Below the pieces are notes generated by a model. That model saw nothing but the letters and a program-made list of their open reading frames with translations. It was not told the origin of the DNA and made no database searches. 64,000 nucleotides of DNA from Vanessa cardui. Lineage: Eukaryota > Arthropoda > Insecta > Lepidoptera > Nymphalidae. This document shows, piece by piece, positions 9,422 to 19,363 of the stretch (the stretch's first letter is position 1; the number at the start of each line of letters is the position of its first letter). The stretch spans positions 12,167,814 through 12,231,813 of the forward strand of contig NC_061138.1 of assembly GCF_905220365.1 (NCBI RefSeq). The letters are read 5' to 3'. Made by a program: the position numbers and the translations under genes.

Positions 9422-9618
9422 CGAAAAAATATGGCGGCTTGTGGAACGAAACATCGCTAAGAAAGTTGAGGGCGCCACTGAGCAGTCATTTTTGGAGGGA
9501 AATCGGAGACATCTGGCGGCTAGCGGCGGAACAAGTACAATGTACTCCCATAATGGACTTCAGACGTCCCAGGAAACATAATAAAAATTTTATTTTTTAG
9601 GTAAAATTTGTATATTAT
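9422..9618 (-). repeat. Right inverted terminal repeat of the DIRS-like element
   Basis: The core 9422-9568 is the inverted copy of 4629-4775. The outer tail 9569-9618 (ccaggaaacataat onward) is specific to the right end and is present in reverse complement in the internal complementary region. The last bases, attat at 9614-9618, are shared with the left end. Confidence 0.93.
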
Positions 9619-9879
9619 TTCATAATTAAAACATTAAATGCAATCTCAGCTCGACGCAATATCATTCATTCATTTAATATGATCTCATTAATTTTATTTT
9701 ATAATGTCATGTAATTTTAATAAGAACCCTTTATATTGGATAAAATAATGATTTATTTTATTCAACAAAAGAGCTAAATAAGAACTAGCCTGTTGAACTT
9801 CACTTCACCTTCTAAATTTTGTTGTGGCCTTCTCTTTTTAACAGTCACAGATAGTTCACAACAAAAATTAAAAAATTAA
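9619..9879. other. Right flank of the DIRS-like element, no gene
   Basis: AT-rich; it begins ttcataatt directly after the shared attat. No feature is recognised. Confidence 0.6.
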
Positions 9880-10196
9880 AATAAATTTTATTCTGCACTT
9901 TTGAATCGTCATTTTACAATAAAGTGAAGCTACTACCGGTTCGGAAAGTATTCTACCGAGAAGAACCGGCAAGAGACTCAGTAGTTACTCTTTTTCAACA
10001 TTTAAAAAATACAAAGTCAAGATAGTCAAATAAAATTATTTAAATGAATATATTCTGTTTGGAAGTCAATACGTACTAACTTCACATTGTTTTATCATCT
10101 ATAAAATATTATATCGAATAATATGCCTTTTTAACCAATTTATTTTTAAACGATTTGAAATTACGAAACGGCAAAGTTAAAAATGTCTGGTAAAAC
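9880..10196 (-). mobile_element. LINE-D 3' end, 5'-truncated
   Basis: On the minus strand it reads from the degraded C-terminal coding end (aactttgccgtttcgtaatt, near 10155-10175) through the 3' UTR core (about 9925-9995) to the poly-AT tail. A non-LTR retrotransposon remnant, truncated at its 5' side as is usual. Confidence 0.7.
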
Positions 10197-11439
10197 ACTT
10201 TATTATTGACAATCGCACTTTATTTTAGGATCTTAGGTATTAAATTATAATTTATTTACATTTACTAATTTTATATTGCAATTATTAATAGCACCTTTCT
10301 TTTTCGATATCAAGCAAACGAATGTATGCGTTTCCGTTTTTCATTATAAGTTCAATATCGAGTCAAAATAAAAACCGTATTATTTCTCAAAGAAAATATT
10401 TTAAACTAAGCGGAAATAATTAATTGACATGTTAAAATATTTGTAGGACATTCTTTTGTGATTTATTTAAATATTGTATTTGACGGAGTAGCTTACTCTT
10501 GCCGACATTGTTTTTAAAAAACATGACGTCAGCTTTGCTGTCATCACGAATGTCAGGTTAGGTCTCTATCCATCCTAGAAGGTATGAAATTAAACTCAGG
10601 AAATAATCCTCTTTGATTTATTCCAAACTGAGGAGGTCCAATCGTTCCGACGGCTTGAAAAAGCCTGCCGATACCGCTAGGTGGTCGGCGTCTTATGACA
10701 AAAATGCGTGGGTAGACTATTCACTCAATATAACACCTTTTAATGGGCCCTAAAATATTTTGGACTAATTTAACATTTCAGAATTCATTAAATATTGTTA
10801 ATTTAATATTCAAACAGTTTTAAATTATTAAAATTATCATTCCTGTAAACGTCTTTTCCTTAAACACGTGGTTTCGCGATGGCATTTAATTGCGCTCTAT
10901 AAAAACAATGTAATATATAAAATGTGTAACAATTTGAAGTGGGTGAATTGTGAAATACAATAGCTTAATTATACTATACCTTCGTAAATTCTCGCTTTTC
11001 TTTTTATATAAGTATTTTATCCACTAATTACAAAAAAACGTCACCTCATATAAAGGTATTCATTTCACCTAACTCAATTTTGACACAAGTGAGTCTGTGT
11101 GTTATAAATCTACCAAGTCATATTTAAAATATAAAACTGTTTAATTTGAAAATCTAAAATAAAAATGTACAGGAAAATTCAAACAGCAAATTCAAATCTC
11201 ACAGGAGTTAAGCAAAAACCTAGCCTTAAAAAACTGTATAGCTCTCAGTTTAAATATTTTAATGTAAACGTTTATTATATACAAAAATTTGAATTGAAAC
11301 AAACGTTGAAATTCAAAGCATAGCCAATGGTTTTAGTATATACAAATAAATTTGCTTTGATATCATTAGACCAATGATTGCTTCGTCTAATGTCTAATGA
11401 CCTTCAAGAAAAGATCGTATTCCTTCCTTAAAGGCCGGC
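10197..11439. other. No gene; a GC-richer patch at about 10520-10700
   Basis: Most is AT-rich. The patch 10625-10690 (ggaggtccaatcgttccgac onward) stands out in composition and may be an old repeat fragment that I cannot classify. Confidence 0.45.
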
Positions 11440-11530
11440 CCCCTGGTGCTGCAGATGTCTATGGGCGATGGTAGTCACTTTTCATCAGGTGAGCCTCCTG
11501 TTTGTTTGCCCCCTGTAACATAAAAAAAGA
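11440..11530 (+). repeat. Rep-H copy
   Basis: It contains tgctgcagatgtctatgg, gcgatggtagtcac, catcaggtgagcctcctg and gccccctgtaacataaaa. Inverted relatives lie at 28433-28530 and 41636-41730. It ends in an A-rich tract. Confidence 0.65.
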
Positions 11531-12106
11531 TCCCGAAGACTTGAGAACAAACTTCGAAGTGGTTTATTAATCTACTATTTGTCTAGAAGTGCTCTGTATC
11601 AGATCGAAGTTGATGTTAGAAGAGATACTTCTATGCCTCGAACAGTAGTATTCTCTCCATTTAAATTGGGTCACCTGTATAGTCGATAATGTCAACTGTG
11701 ATCAAAATCGGTCAGTAGGACGTAATCTACAAAAAGCCTTATACAGGATGTATATAATCCTGCCAAGTGTAATCTTTCATTCACTCTTGCCAAAAAACAT
11801 TTTTTCGAATCGGGAAAAACATGTTTGCGAAAACAGCCTGAATGGTGTTATTGCCTACAGATTAAAGTGGGTCCGCACGAATAATTAATAACTCCATTTA
11901 CGTTATTAAGATTGTCTTGTCATAAGTCAGAGTTTAACAGCATTTATATAAATTTGCTTCCTTATATATTTCAACTGTCGAAAAATTGAGAACAGTAACA
12001 TACTTAAAACATTTTTACGCATTATGCTTCGATACATAGTTTATCGAAGTATATTAAAATTAAATTATAAAAACTCTTAACCTCACTGAAATATTATGAA
12101 CCTTCT
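11531..12106. other. No gene or clear repeat
   Basis: AT-rich sequence without supported frames. Confidence 0.5.
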
Positions 12107-12389
12107 TGGTGGTAGGGCTATTTAAGCCCGTCTAGGAAGGCACCACACACTCATCAGTTTTTCTACCGCTAAATAACAGTAGTCAGTATTGTTGTGTTCC
12201 GGTTTAAAGGGTGAGTGAGCCAGTGTAACTACAGGCACAAGGGACATAACATCTTAGTTTCCATGGTTGGTGGCGCATTGACGATGTAAGGAATAGTTAA
12301 TATTTCTTACAGCGTCATTGTCCATGGGTGATGGTGACCACTTACCATCAGGTGGTCCATATGCTCGTCCGTCAACCTATACCATAAAA
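12107..12389 (+). mobile_element. Rep-B, full length
   Basis: It runs from ggtggtagggctattt through gtgagtgagccagtgtaac, ggttggtggcgcattgac and gtgatggtgaccacttac... (here gggtgatggtgacc) to ccataaaaaaa. The A-tract abuts the next element (SINE-A at 12390). Confidence 0.8.
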
Positions 12390-12644
12390 AAATCCAGGCA
12401 AGCACCACTATATATGTATGTGCTTAATTTGTGTTTATAATTCATCTCGTACTCCGCCGTGAAGGAAAACATCGCGAGGAAACCAGTATGTGTCTAATTT
12501 CATCGAAATTCTACCACATGTGCATTCCACCAACCCGCATTGGAAGAGCGTAGTGGAATATGTTCCAAACCCTCTCCTTAATGGCTGATGACACCTTAGA
12601 CCAGCAGTGGGAAATTTACGGGCTGTTACTTTACTTTACTTTAC
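12390..12644 (+). mobile_element. SINE-A without its tRNA-like head
   Basis: It starts inside the family at ccaggcaagcaccac, directly after the Rep-B A-tract, and continues to agcagtgggaaatttac and ggctgttactttac. The missing head and abrupt junction suggest a 5'-truncated insertion into the Rep-B tail. Confidence 0.8.
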
Positions 12645-12711
12645 GTGAAATGAAATTAGTGACATAATTTTTTTATAAATTATTTATAATAATAAATAAT
12701 AAATATGAGAC

Positions 12712-12926
12712 AACATCACATACATTACTCTGATCCCAATGTAAGTAGCTGAAGCACTTGTGTTATGGAAATCAGAAGTAACGACGGTACCACAAACACC
12801 CAGACCCAAGACAACATAGAAAACTAATGGTAATCTACATCGACTCGGCCGGGAATCGAACCCGGGACCTCAGAGTGGCGTACCCATGAAAACCGGTGTA
12901 CACACCACTCGACCATGGAGGTCGAT
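12712..12926 (-). mobile_element. SINE-C, tRNA-derived, nearly full length
   Basis: On the minus strand it starts cctccatggtcgagtggtg (A-box-like). It continues with cgaggtcccgggttcg-type sequence, the B box ggttcgattccc and cggccgagtcgatgtag, then ataacacaagtgcttcagc and gatcagagtaatgtatg. It is a tRNA-related SINE, not a functional tRNA gene: it has a long tail and is repeated in the window. Confidence 0.82.
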
Positions 12927-13859
12927 AAAAGTATAGTTAATATTTCTTACGTGAAATGAGATAGGATAGCAAAATAAAAACTTTTTTAAATTTTCGGTAC
13001 AAGTATGATTTCAAAGAAATAATTCTATTTCAACTATAACGACAACTACAATATTCTGTCTGTTAAATATAATCTGACCACAGAAAAACACGTGTTTTAT
13101 ATTAAAATGTAAATATGTTAATATTATGCAAATGACCAACTTTAGCGGTCTTTTTGAGACTTGCAGTGTTGATAAAATTTACATTTCGTTTTACGAATGC
13201 ATTTCGCTTGCGTATTTTGTACATTTTATATTTAATGCTTAATCATTTTAAATTGAAAATAAATGTTGCAAAATTTAATATTATTGCGTTGGATTGAACG
13301 TAATTATGAAATCACGAAACATAATCAACTTGTACGTGATTATATTTTGTTTATATTATTAACTCATTATCAAAAGACTACAATAAATAATCCAATATAT
13401 AGAGTAAAGACAAAAGTAAAAATAAAATAGTGGACTATTAACATTCCATTGATTTTTCTGAGAGAAAGGTCATCTTGTGCTGATGATGTAACTAATTTCA
13501 ACACCATGTATCAATGTTGGTTGGTGGATAGAAGAGATTTATTTCATGAACAGAAGACTTTTCAAGCTTAATTATAAACACAATAATTAGCGACATGAAA
13601 AGTATTGATGTTTTTATGTCGTTTAGGCTCTTTTGCTTATTGACATTTTTTACATTGACACTTTGTCATTTTGGGTTTAAATAATCTTTCTAAAAATGTT
13701 TATATAAGCTGCCCAGAAAAATAAGAAAAGTGATATCTTAAATCAAAAAAGAAATTGATAAATAAGACACTAAAAATAATATTTTATTCATGATATGATC
13801 TGTTGGTAATACTTATATAATATTAATTGTATTTTATTCAAATATTTTGTACAAAAATT
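12927..13859. other. No gene or clear repeat
   Basis: AT-rich and unique-looking. If the 14179 acceptor is real, this would be intron. Confidence 0.45.
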
Positions 13860-13965
13860 ATGGGAAGGAGTAACTACTCAGTTTATTGCCGGTTCTTCTA
13901 AGTAGAATTTATTTTCCCAATTGGAGGTAGTTTTACATTTCATTTAATGTAACATGACGGTTCAA
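13860..13965 (+). repeat. LINE-D 3' UTR fragment, diverged
   Basis: It contains ggagtaactactcagttt, attgccggttcttct and tgacggttcaaaaatt, matching the LINE-D 3' UTR. Confidence 0.65.
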
Positions 13966-14178
13966 AAATTATTTTATCAGGCTAATTGAATAAAGAGTAT
14001 TTTGATTATGAACAGTCAGATGAAGTTTAAAATGAATATAAAAAATATTTAGAACTTTATCATATTATAAAATGATCTCAGAAAATATTAAACTTTGTTT
14101 TGACAAGGTTTGTTATTTCCTAAAAAGAATAAAGTAAGCATTAAGAACTATGTCTAATTCAGCAAATATCTTTCACAG

Positions 14179-14230
14179 GTAACAAAGATGAACGAACGCG
14201 GGGACTGTATCAAACGTTTAAATAAATAGA
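14179..14230 (+). other. Putative 5' UTR start of the secreted-protein exon, with an upstream ORF
   Basis: A possible splice acceptor, tctttcacag, ends at 14178, though its pyrimidine tract is weak. It is followed by a 13-codon upstream ORF at 14188-14229 (MNERGDC...), whose TAG stop lies one base before the ATG at 14231. Such a short uORF would reduce or redirect initiation toward the later ATG at 14315. If the acceptor is real, a non-coding first exon lies upstream. Confidence 0.4.
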
Positions 14231-14726
14231 ATGACTGTAAAGAATGCAATGCCCACTCAAAAGCAATGCCAAGCCGTCATCACCAAACGCTTCAAGAATC
14301 CGACCAAATTCAAGATGAACAGATATCGAACAAACATTATCGTTATAGTGATCATTCTCGCGTCGCTGCCTTATAGCTCAACCCTTAACTTACCCAGCGG
14401 AGATCCTGCTCCGGGTCGCTCACCAGGACCACCTCTAGAAACTTTCAAAGAGAACCTAGACACAAAACTAAAACTAGAGACTAATATAGAAGTGCCGGTT
14501 GACGAAGCTATTTACGACGAAGTCACGACGATCGACGAGATTTCGACAACAGTGAGTGAGTCAAGTGTCAGTGAACGAACAGTGGACGACGCTTGTGGGT
14601 ACGCGAGGATTCCGAGTGACAGTGATGACATTGTGACGTTGAGTGAACGAAACAGTGACGTCAATCTGACGATAAGTCATTCGATCTTTGAAACGGCTGA
14701 GCTGGTGAAAGGAGTGATATACGACG
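14231..14726 (+). CDS. Coding exon of an unidentified secreted or membrane protein (first coding exon, partial gene)
   Basis: The frame opens at an ATG at 14231; a second ATG at 14315 (residue 29) directly starts a good signal peptide: MNRYR, then the hydrophobic stretch TNIIVIVIILASLPY, with likely cleavage near SSTLN. I favour 14315 as the functional start, because 28 polar residues ahead of a signal sequence are unusual, but 14231 cannot be excluded. After the signal peptide come a Pro/Gly-rich patch (PSGDPAPGRSPGPP) and then an acidic Ser/Thr-rich segment. It has one Cys (DACGY) and one N-glycosylation sequon (NLT). Coding ends at 14726 in a strong donor, gtaagt, leaving phase 1; beyond it the frame soon stops. 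Codon composition is richer in GC than the surrounding DNA. I do not recognise the family. The remaining exons must lie downstream, and no convincing one is visible in the window. Confidence 0.6.
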
Positions 14727-14732
14727 GTAAGT
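14727..14732 (+). other. Predicted 5' splice donor (gtaagt)
   Basis: The sequence gacg/gtaagtt at the end of the open frame is close to the eukaryotic donor consensus. Coding quality drops immediately after it. It places the exon end at 14726. Confidence 0.6.
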
Positions 14733-14841
14733 TTATATTCATAGTTGAAAAAACACTTATTTCAAATCTTATATAAGCAGTGGTTGTTCATAAGGATTCA
14801 TTAGTTCTTTACGGATCTTCAACGGCTAAGCATTTCTTTTT

Positions 14842-15075
14842 GACCACTTCCGTGGTCGATTGGTGTGTACACCGGTTTTCATTTGATACGCAACTCGGAG
14901 GTCCCGGGTTCGATTCCCGGCCGAGTCGATGTAGATTACCATTAGTTTTCTATGTTGTCTTGGGTCTGGGTGTTTGTGGTACCGTCGTTACTTCTGATTT
15001 TCTATAACACAAGTGCTTTAGCTACTTACATTGGGATCAGAGTAATGTATGTGATGTCGTCTCATATTTATTACA
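14842..15075 (+). mobile_element. SINE-C, full length
   Basis: It has the head tccgtggtcgattggtgtg, the B box gggttcgattcccgg, gtcgatgtagattacc, gttgtcttgggtctggg, cacaagtgctttagctac and an end in tctcatatttatt. It lies about 115 bp after the splice donor, in the presumed first intron of the secreted-protein gene. Confidence 0.85.
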
Positions 15076-15085
15076 AATATATTTA

Positions 15086-15784
15086 TTACATATTTCTATT
15101 TAGATTAGCTATTACATACAAATAGAATGATGGCACAGTTTTACAAGATATGAATCTTGTATAAATTTACAGCTTTAAATCTGAGAAAAGGATAACTGAA
15201 CTCATGTCCTTAATTTGTATTTCAAATTCATTATGAGTTTGGTAGTGAAGAAAAACATTGTGTTGAAATATTCTCCTTAAAAGAGATAAAGGCTTTTTAT
15301 TTTACTTTTTACTACAAAACTTAAACTATTACAATCTATAATTTGCTAAAATAACACTTTAAAGAATACATTTTTTATAGATTTAATTAATTAAATATAA
15401 AACGATGGATATAAAAATATAAGTGAATAATCACATCAATTCCCAGTATAGAATTGAAAAGAAAATATATTTAATTGAACGATATTAAAATAACATTGTA
15501 GATATTTTAACGAGTTTTCGATTATATCGAAGTAATTGCATCATGAAAGCTTTTAATTGAAACAAATGAAGTGCATAATGTAATATAAAATATTGAAGCG
15601 GTGTTTTAAAATATAACTCTTTGTTGATTTATTTTCGAAAAAAACCTACGGGTTTATTCCTTAAGAACGAATTCGAAGACCAATAAACATATGATTTAGA
15701 TTTCGATTTTATTGTAATATCTTGGTCGAATTCATACAATCATAAATCAAATTTGACAACAATATTAAATATAATAAATAAATA
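15086..15784. other. No gene; possible very old SINE-A trace at 15200-15300
   Basis: AT-rich. The stretch with ttaatttgtatttc, ggtagtgaagaaaaac and gataaaggc weakly resembles SINE-A. Confidence 0.4.
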
Positions 15785-15977
15785 TTGAACATCACAAACA
15801 TTGCTGATCCCAATGTAAGCAGCTAAAGCACTTGTGTTATGGAAAATCAGAATCCAAGTCAACATAGAGGACTAATGTTCTTTTTCTAGTCGACTCGGCC
15901 GGGAATCGAATCCGCAACCTGGGAGTGGAGTACCCATGAAAACCGGTGTACACACAACTCGACCACGGAGATCGTCG
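15785..15977 (-). mobile_element. SINE-C, internally deleted
   Basis: On the minus strand it keeps the head ccgtggtcgagttgtgtg, a damaged B box and cggccgagtcgac. It lacks about 25 bp in the middle compared with the 12712 and 23926 copies. Confidence 0.78.
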
Positions 15978-16087
15978 ATCTGATAAAGAAATTAATAGGA
16001 AAAATGTAGAAAGTGTATTGATTCCAATTAATACTATACATATTCAAACGGTACATCGTTTGCAAAACGTTACGTCAAAGCTTAACT

Positions 16088-16415
16088 TTACTAGGTGGTA
16101 GGGCTTTGTGCAAGCCCGCCTGGGTAGGTAGCACCCACTCATCAGATATTCTACCGCTAAACAACAGTACGCAGTATTGTTGTGTTCCAGTTTGGATGGT
16201 GAGCGAGCCAGTTTAACTACAGGCACAAGGGACAGCTATGTCCCTTGTGCCACTAAGATGTGCAACTAAGATGCTAATCTTAGTTCCCAAGGTTGGTGGC
16301 GCATTGACGATGTAAGGAATAGTTAATATTTCTTACAGCGTCATTGCCTATGGGTGATGGTGACCACTTACCATCAGGTGGCCCATATGCTCGTCCACCT
16401 ACCTACAACAAAAAA
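16088..16415 (+). mobile_element. Rep-B with an internal palindromic rearrangement
   Basis: A full-length Rep-B, except that the expected step from gggaca to aacatcttagttccc is replaced by two foldbacks at 16222-16285. It ends at an A-tract near 16410. Confidence 0.82.
16222..16285. repeat. Two adjacent palindromes, both with a gcta loop
   Basis: Arms 16222-16234 and 16239-16251 (ggcacaagggaca and its complement) surround gcta. Arms 16264-16272 and 16277-16285 (aactaagat and its complement) surround a second gcta. Other Rep-B copies have neither. Confidence 0.85.
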
Positions 16416-16499
16416 AATGTTTATATGTATTCCGGTATACCGGGGCGTACTCAGCGTCCAGGGTACCGGGGAGTACACACATATCACACACGCACGCAC

Positions 16500-16567
16500 T
16501 TGTCTGTGGGTGATGGTGACCACTTACCATTAGGTGGCCCATATGCTCGTCCGCCAACCTATTAAAC
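16500..16567 (+). repeat. Second Rep-B 3' end, tandem to the copy at 16088
   Basis: It repeats gtgggtgatggtgaccac, ggtggcccatatgctcg and ccgccaacctatt, about 90 bp after the previous copy ends. The spacer holds ccggtataccgg and a short (CA)n-like run. Confidence 0.7.
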
Positions 16568-16631
16568 ATTAAAACGTATTTTAATGTTTTTTAAGTGCAG
16601 TTTATACATTTTAGATATTGATGGTAACATT

Positions 16632-16767
16632 ATAATAGTAATAGCCTGTAAATTCCCCACTGCTGGGCTAAGACCTCTTCTCCCTTTGAGGGGAAGATTA
16701 GGAGCATACTCCACCACGTTGCTCCAATGCAGGTTGGTGAATGTGGCAGAATTTGGTTGAAATTTTG
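16632..16767 (-). repeat. SINE-A 3' half
   Basis: On the minus strand it reads ccaacctgcattggagcaac to cccagcagtggggaatttac and ggctattac. It is fused at 16768 to Rep-F. Confidence 0.75.
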
Positions 16768-16815
16768 GTATGAAGCAAGCTTCAATCTCAAGTAAGAACA
16801 TAAGCTACTTACGGC
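16768..16815 (+). repeat. Rep-F fragment
   Basis: It contains ttggtatgaagcaagctt and cataagctac, matching the Rep-F copies at 30728 and 19922. Confidence 0.55.
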
Positions 16816-16936
16816 TGACATACTTTACATATAATTAGAAGTACGATGGAACGGTAAATCTCGACCAAAAAGACAACAATTTCTCTTGATTTAAACATTC
16901 TTATCAGACATTAGACCGACGTGACCAATGGATAGA

Positions 16937-17094
16937 TCAATCAAATCAAAATATACTTTATAGTCTGTATAATCATGTATTGAATAACATGCATTCTTTA
17001 CTAATGTATTTTTTCCAAATGATTTGGTTTTATGAAAAGGCAAAGTTAAAAAAATCAATGGAATTTTATTATAGAAACAGATACTTTGCCCCAA
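16937..17094 (-). mobile_element. LINE-D ORF C-terminus and tail, internally deleted
   Basis: On the minus strand it encodes FYNKIP, LTLP and FGKNTLVKNACYSI, which resembles the C-terminal end of a LINE ORF2 reverse transcriptase protein. It then jumps to a tail of tattttgatttgattg. The same coding end is seen, damaged, at 41190 and 50596. Confidence 0.6.
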
Positions 17095-17204
17095 GCAGGA
17101 TTTATTTACTTTTCGAAGTCAGAAACTTGGTTTTATAAGCTTATCCTTACTGCTTATATGCATACAATGATTATCACAGATTTTTATCAAATTGATCAAT
17201 GTTA

Positions 17205-17277
17205 CTATGAATATAGGAACTCTGTCCGACTGTATGTTACAATCTAACGACTAAACCATTTAACCGAATTATTGGTG
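17205..17277 (+). repeat. Rep-F fragment
   Basis: It contains ctctgtccgactgtatg and acgactaaaccatttaaccg, then runs into Rep-B. Confidence 0.5.
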
Positions 17278-17510
17278 TTAAGGCTTGGTGCCGCCAATCA
17301 GCAGTACTCAGTATTTTTGTGTTCTAGTTTGAACGGTGGGTGAACTACTGTAACTACAGGCACAAGTGACATAACAACTTTGTTCCCAAGGAATGTATTA
17401 GCGATGTAAGAAATGGTACCATTGTCTATAGGCGGTGGTGACCACTCATCATAGACACACTATAGGTGGTCTTTCTCATCCATCCAAATATACCATAAAC
17501 AAAAATAAAT
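17278..17510 (+). repeat. Rep-B, diverged
   Basis: It contains cagcagtactcagtattt, ctgtaactacaggcacaag, agcgatgtaagaaatgg and ggtggtgaccac, ending ataccataaacaaaaa. Confidence 0.7.
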
Positions 17511-18170
17511 TCTATTGATATGTTACTTTTCTATGTCTAAAATCTATGAAATTTTACCCCCTAAAAACACAGGTGAAGCCGCAATCGAAAGTCATATTCA
17601 CTATAAATAACATAGATGTATTACGTAAGTATTAAATACAAACAAATAGCAACATGCAACAAATTTCTCGCGCCAAGTTTCTTGTAACGAGGTATTGCCA
17701 GGAAGTTTTAGAGAAGCCAAGTCATTAACTTCCGAATAAATATTAAAACAACGCTTTAGCAGAGTCGACAGATTTATGTTATCGGTTTTTATTTATTTTA
17801 AATCTTGTTCGAAAATATTTTATGCCAGCATTCAATTGTTTTCACAGAGAATATTTATCTTTCGTATTCAATAAGAATGCATGAATATCTCAGAAGAAAA
17901 TGTTAAAGTTCGATGAAGATTATAATTTGAAGGTCGAATTTGAGTTTAAAGTTCTAAAATGAAAAGTTATGATATCGCAAAAAGAGGTTTCATTTCGATT
18001 TACGTAATTGATCTTTTCAAAAGTTACACTCCTGACACTTGATGAATCAGTGGTAGGTTGAAAAAAAAAACAATTCGAACAGCACTTTCATAGTGTCACA
18101 CACACACACACACAAAGTGACGGGACAATGAGTCAGTTTGATGGTCACGACAGATTATATATTATTATAT
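17511..18170. other. No gene; short (CA)n at about 18097-18115
   Basis: AT-rich sequence with no supported frame. Confidence 0.5.
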
Positions 18171-18204
18171 AACGCGTTCGATTCCCAGCCGAGTCGACGT
18201 AGAA
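18171..18204 (+). repeat. SINE-C B-box fragment
   Basis: It contains gcgttcgattcccagccgag followed by tcgacgtagaaaagg. Confidence 0.55.
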
Positions 18205-18544
18205 AAGGTTATTAGACACACGTGCAAACAAAAAGTAAATAACAGTAATAAATTATACAAAAATAAAATGAAATATTTACCTATATTAGTTAATTTAACC
18301 TAGTATTTGTTAGCTTAACATGTTAGTCTCAATTTGACCTGTTGACTTCGAACTCTGAAACTGCTTCACCAATTATGCAATTCGTAATTGTATCGTCGAA
18401 ATCACGATACGTTTTCAATTATACTGATTGCATTTTTACAGCGAATTCCCTGTTTGCATGTACATTTCACGACATAGAACCTTAACGCCGAATCCGATTT
18501 GTATTTAATTTTAAAGTCTCTTATATTTTATTCTTAGTGGCTTT

Positions 18545-18920
18545 CTACGAGCTTGTTTACGTAATCATATTATTGTACCGCTAAACAGTAATTATAATTA
18601 TAAACAACAAACAATACTTAATTATTGTTGAGTTCAACTTTGAAGGATGAGTAAGCCAGTACATAAAGTTACTAATGAGTTTCTTGCTGTTTCTTTTCAG
18701 TAGAATCTACAATCCGAATCGGTAGCTTCACTAAATATAGATATTTTGAAATGAATAATCAAAAGCCTACTTGAATATAGTTTTATATTTTTTACATATA
18801 AGGATAATGACATCTCAGTTCTCCAGGTTGGTGGTGTATTGGCGATGTAAGGAATGGTTAATATTTCTTAAAGCACCAAAGTCAATCCGTGACGTAACTA
18901 ATCACCACGGATGGCATATC
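18545..18920 (+). repeat. Rep-B interrupted by a LINE-D 3' end
   Basis: Rep-B sequence at about 18570-18660 (ending gagtaagccagt) resumes at about 18800 (aggataatgacatctcag, gcgatgtaaggaatggtt). Between them, 18661-18798 is LINE-D 3' UTR and tail (gagtttcttgctgtttc to cctacttgaatatag). Confidence 0.65.
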
Positions 18921-19052
18921 TGCACTTCTATAAAAAACTTAGGTACCTCAACGAAATTACGTTTTATTTAAGAAACAATCGTTTTTTGTTCATGTTTGTT
19001 TGTCATATGATCTTAACCTTAGGCGCGTAACCTTGGATGCTCTTAAATTTGT

Positions 19053-19363
19053 AATAGTAAAGTAAAGTAACAGCCTATAAATTACCCACTGCAGGGTTAA
19101 GGCCTCCTCTTCCATTAAGGTGAGGGTTTGGAACATATTCCACCACGCTGTTCCAATGTGGGTTGGTAGAATGCAAATGTGGCAGAATTTCGATGAAATT
19201 AGACACATGCATGTTTCTTCGATGTTTTCCTTCACCGCCGAGCACGAGATGAATTATAAACACAAATTAAGCACATATGTATAGTGGTGCTTGCCTGGGT
19301 TTGAAATCGAAATCATCGATTAATATGCACGCGTTCTAACCACTGGGCCGTCTCAGCTCATTT
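19053..19363 (-). mobile_element. SINE-A, full length
   Basis: On the minus strand it has agctgagacggcccagtgg at the head, a damaged B box, ggtgaaggaaaacatcg, cccacattggaacagcg and the end gctgttactttactttac. It is inverted relative to the copies at 2622 and 63124. Confidence 0.85.

Larger units (their letters stand above)
4613..9618 (+). mobile_element. DIRS-like tyrosine-recombinase retrotransposon, almost intact
   Basis: An element of about 5.0 kb with gag, RT/RNase H/methyltransferase-like and tyrosine recombinase frames in the order expected of the DIRS order. It has inverted terminal repeats at 4613-4775 and 9422-9618, and an internal complementary region at 9277-9375 that is complementary to the outermost part of both termini. 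Both outer ends share ATTAT (4613-4617 and 9614-9618), and there is no longer target duplication. That is what recombinase-mediated integration of a circle leaves, unlike integrase or target-primed insertion. The inverted repeats differ at one of 147 core positions, and the internal region matches the right end perfectly over 65 bases, so the insertion looks young. The only obvious lesion is an in-frame TGA in gag. Base composition is richer in GC than the flanks. The DIRS class is near certain; exact ends are good to about 5 bp. Confidence 0.94.

Noticed and set aside
14844..14930. tRNA-like sequences with good A and B boxes (also 12850-12924, 24065-24150, 63128-63200)
   Set aside because: They belong to repeated SINE families with long non-tRNA bodies, and the tRNA cloverleaf is not kept; they are not functional tRNA genes.
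16222..16285. Palindrome pair considered as a CRISPR-like or terminator structure
   Set aside because: Eukaryotic repeat context, only two units, no spacers; explained by foldback within Rep-B.
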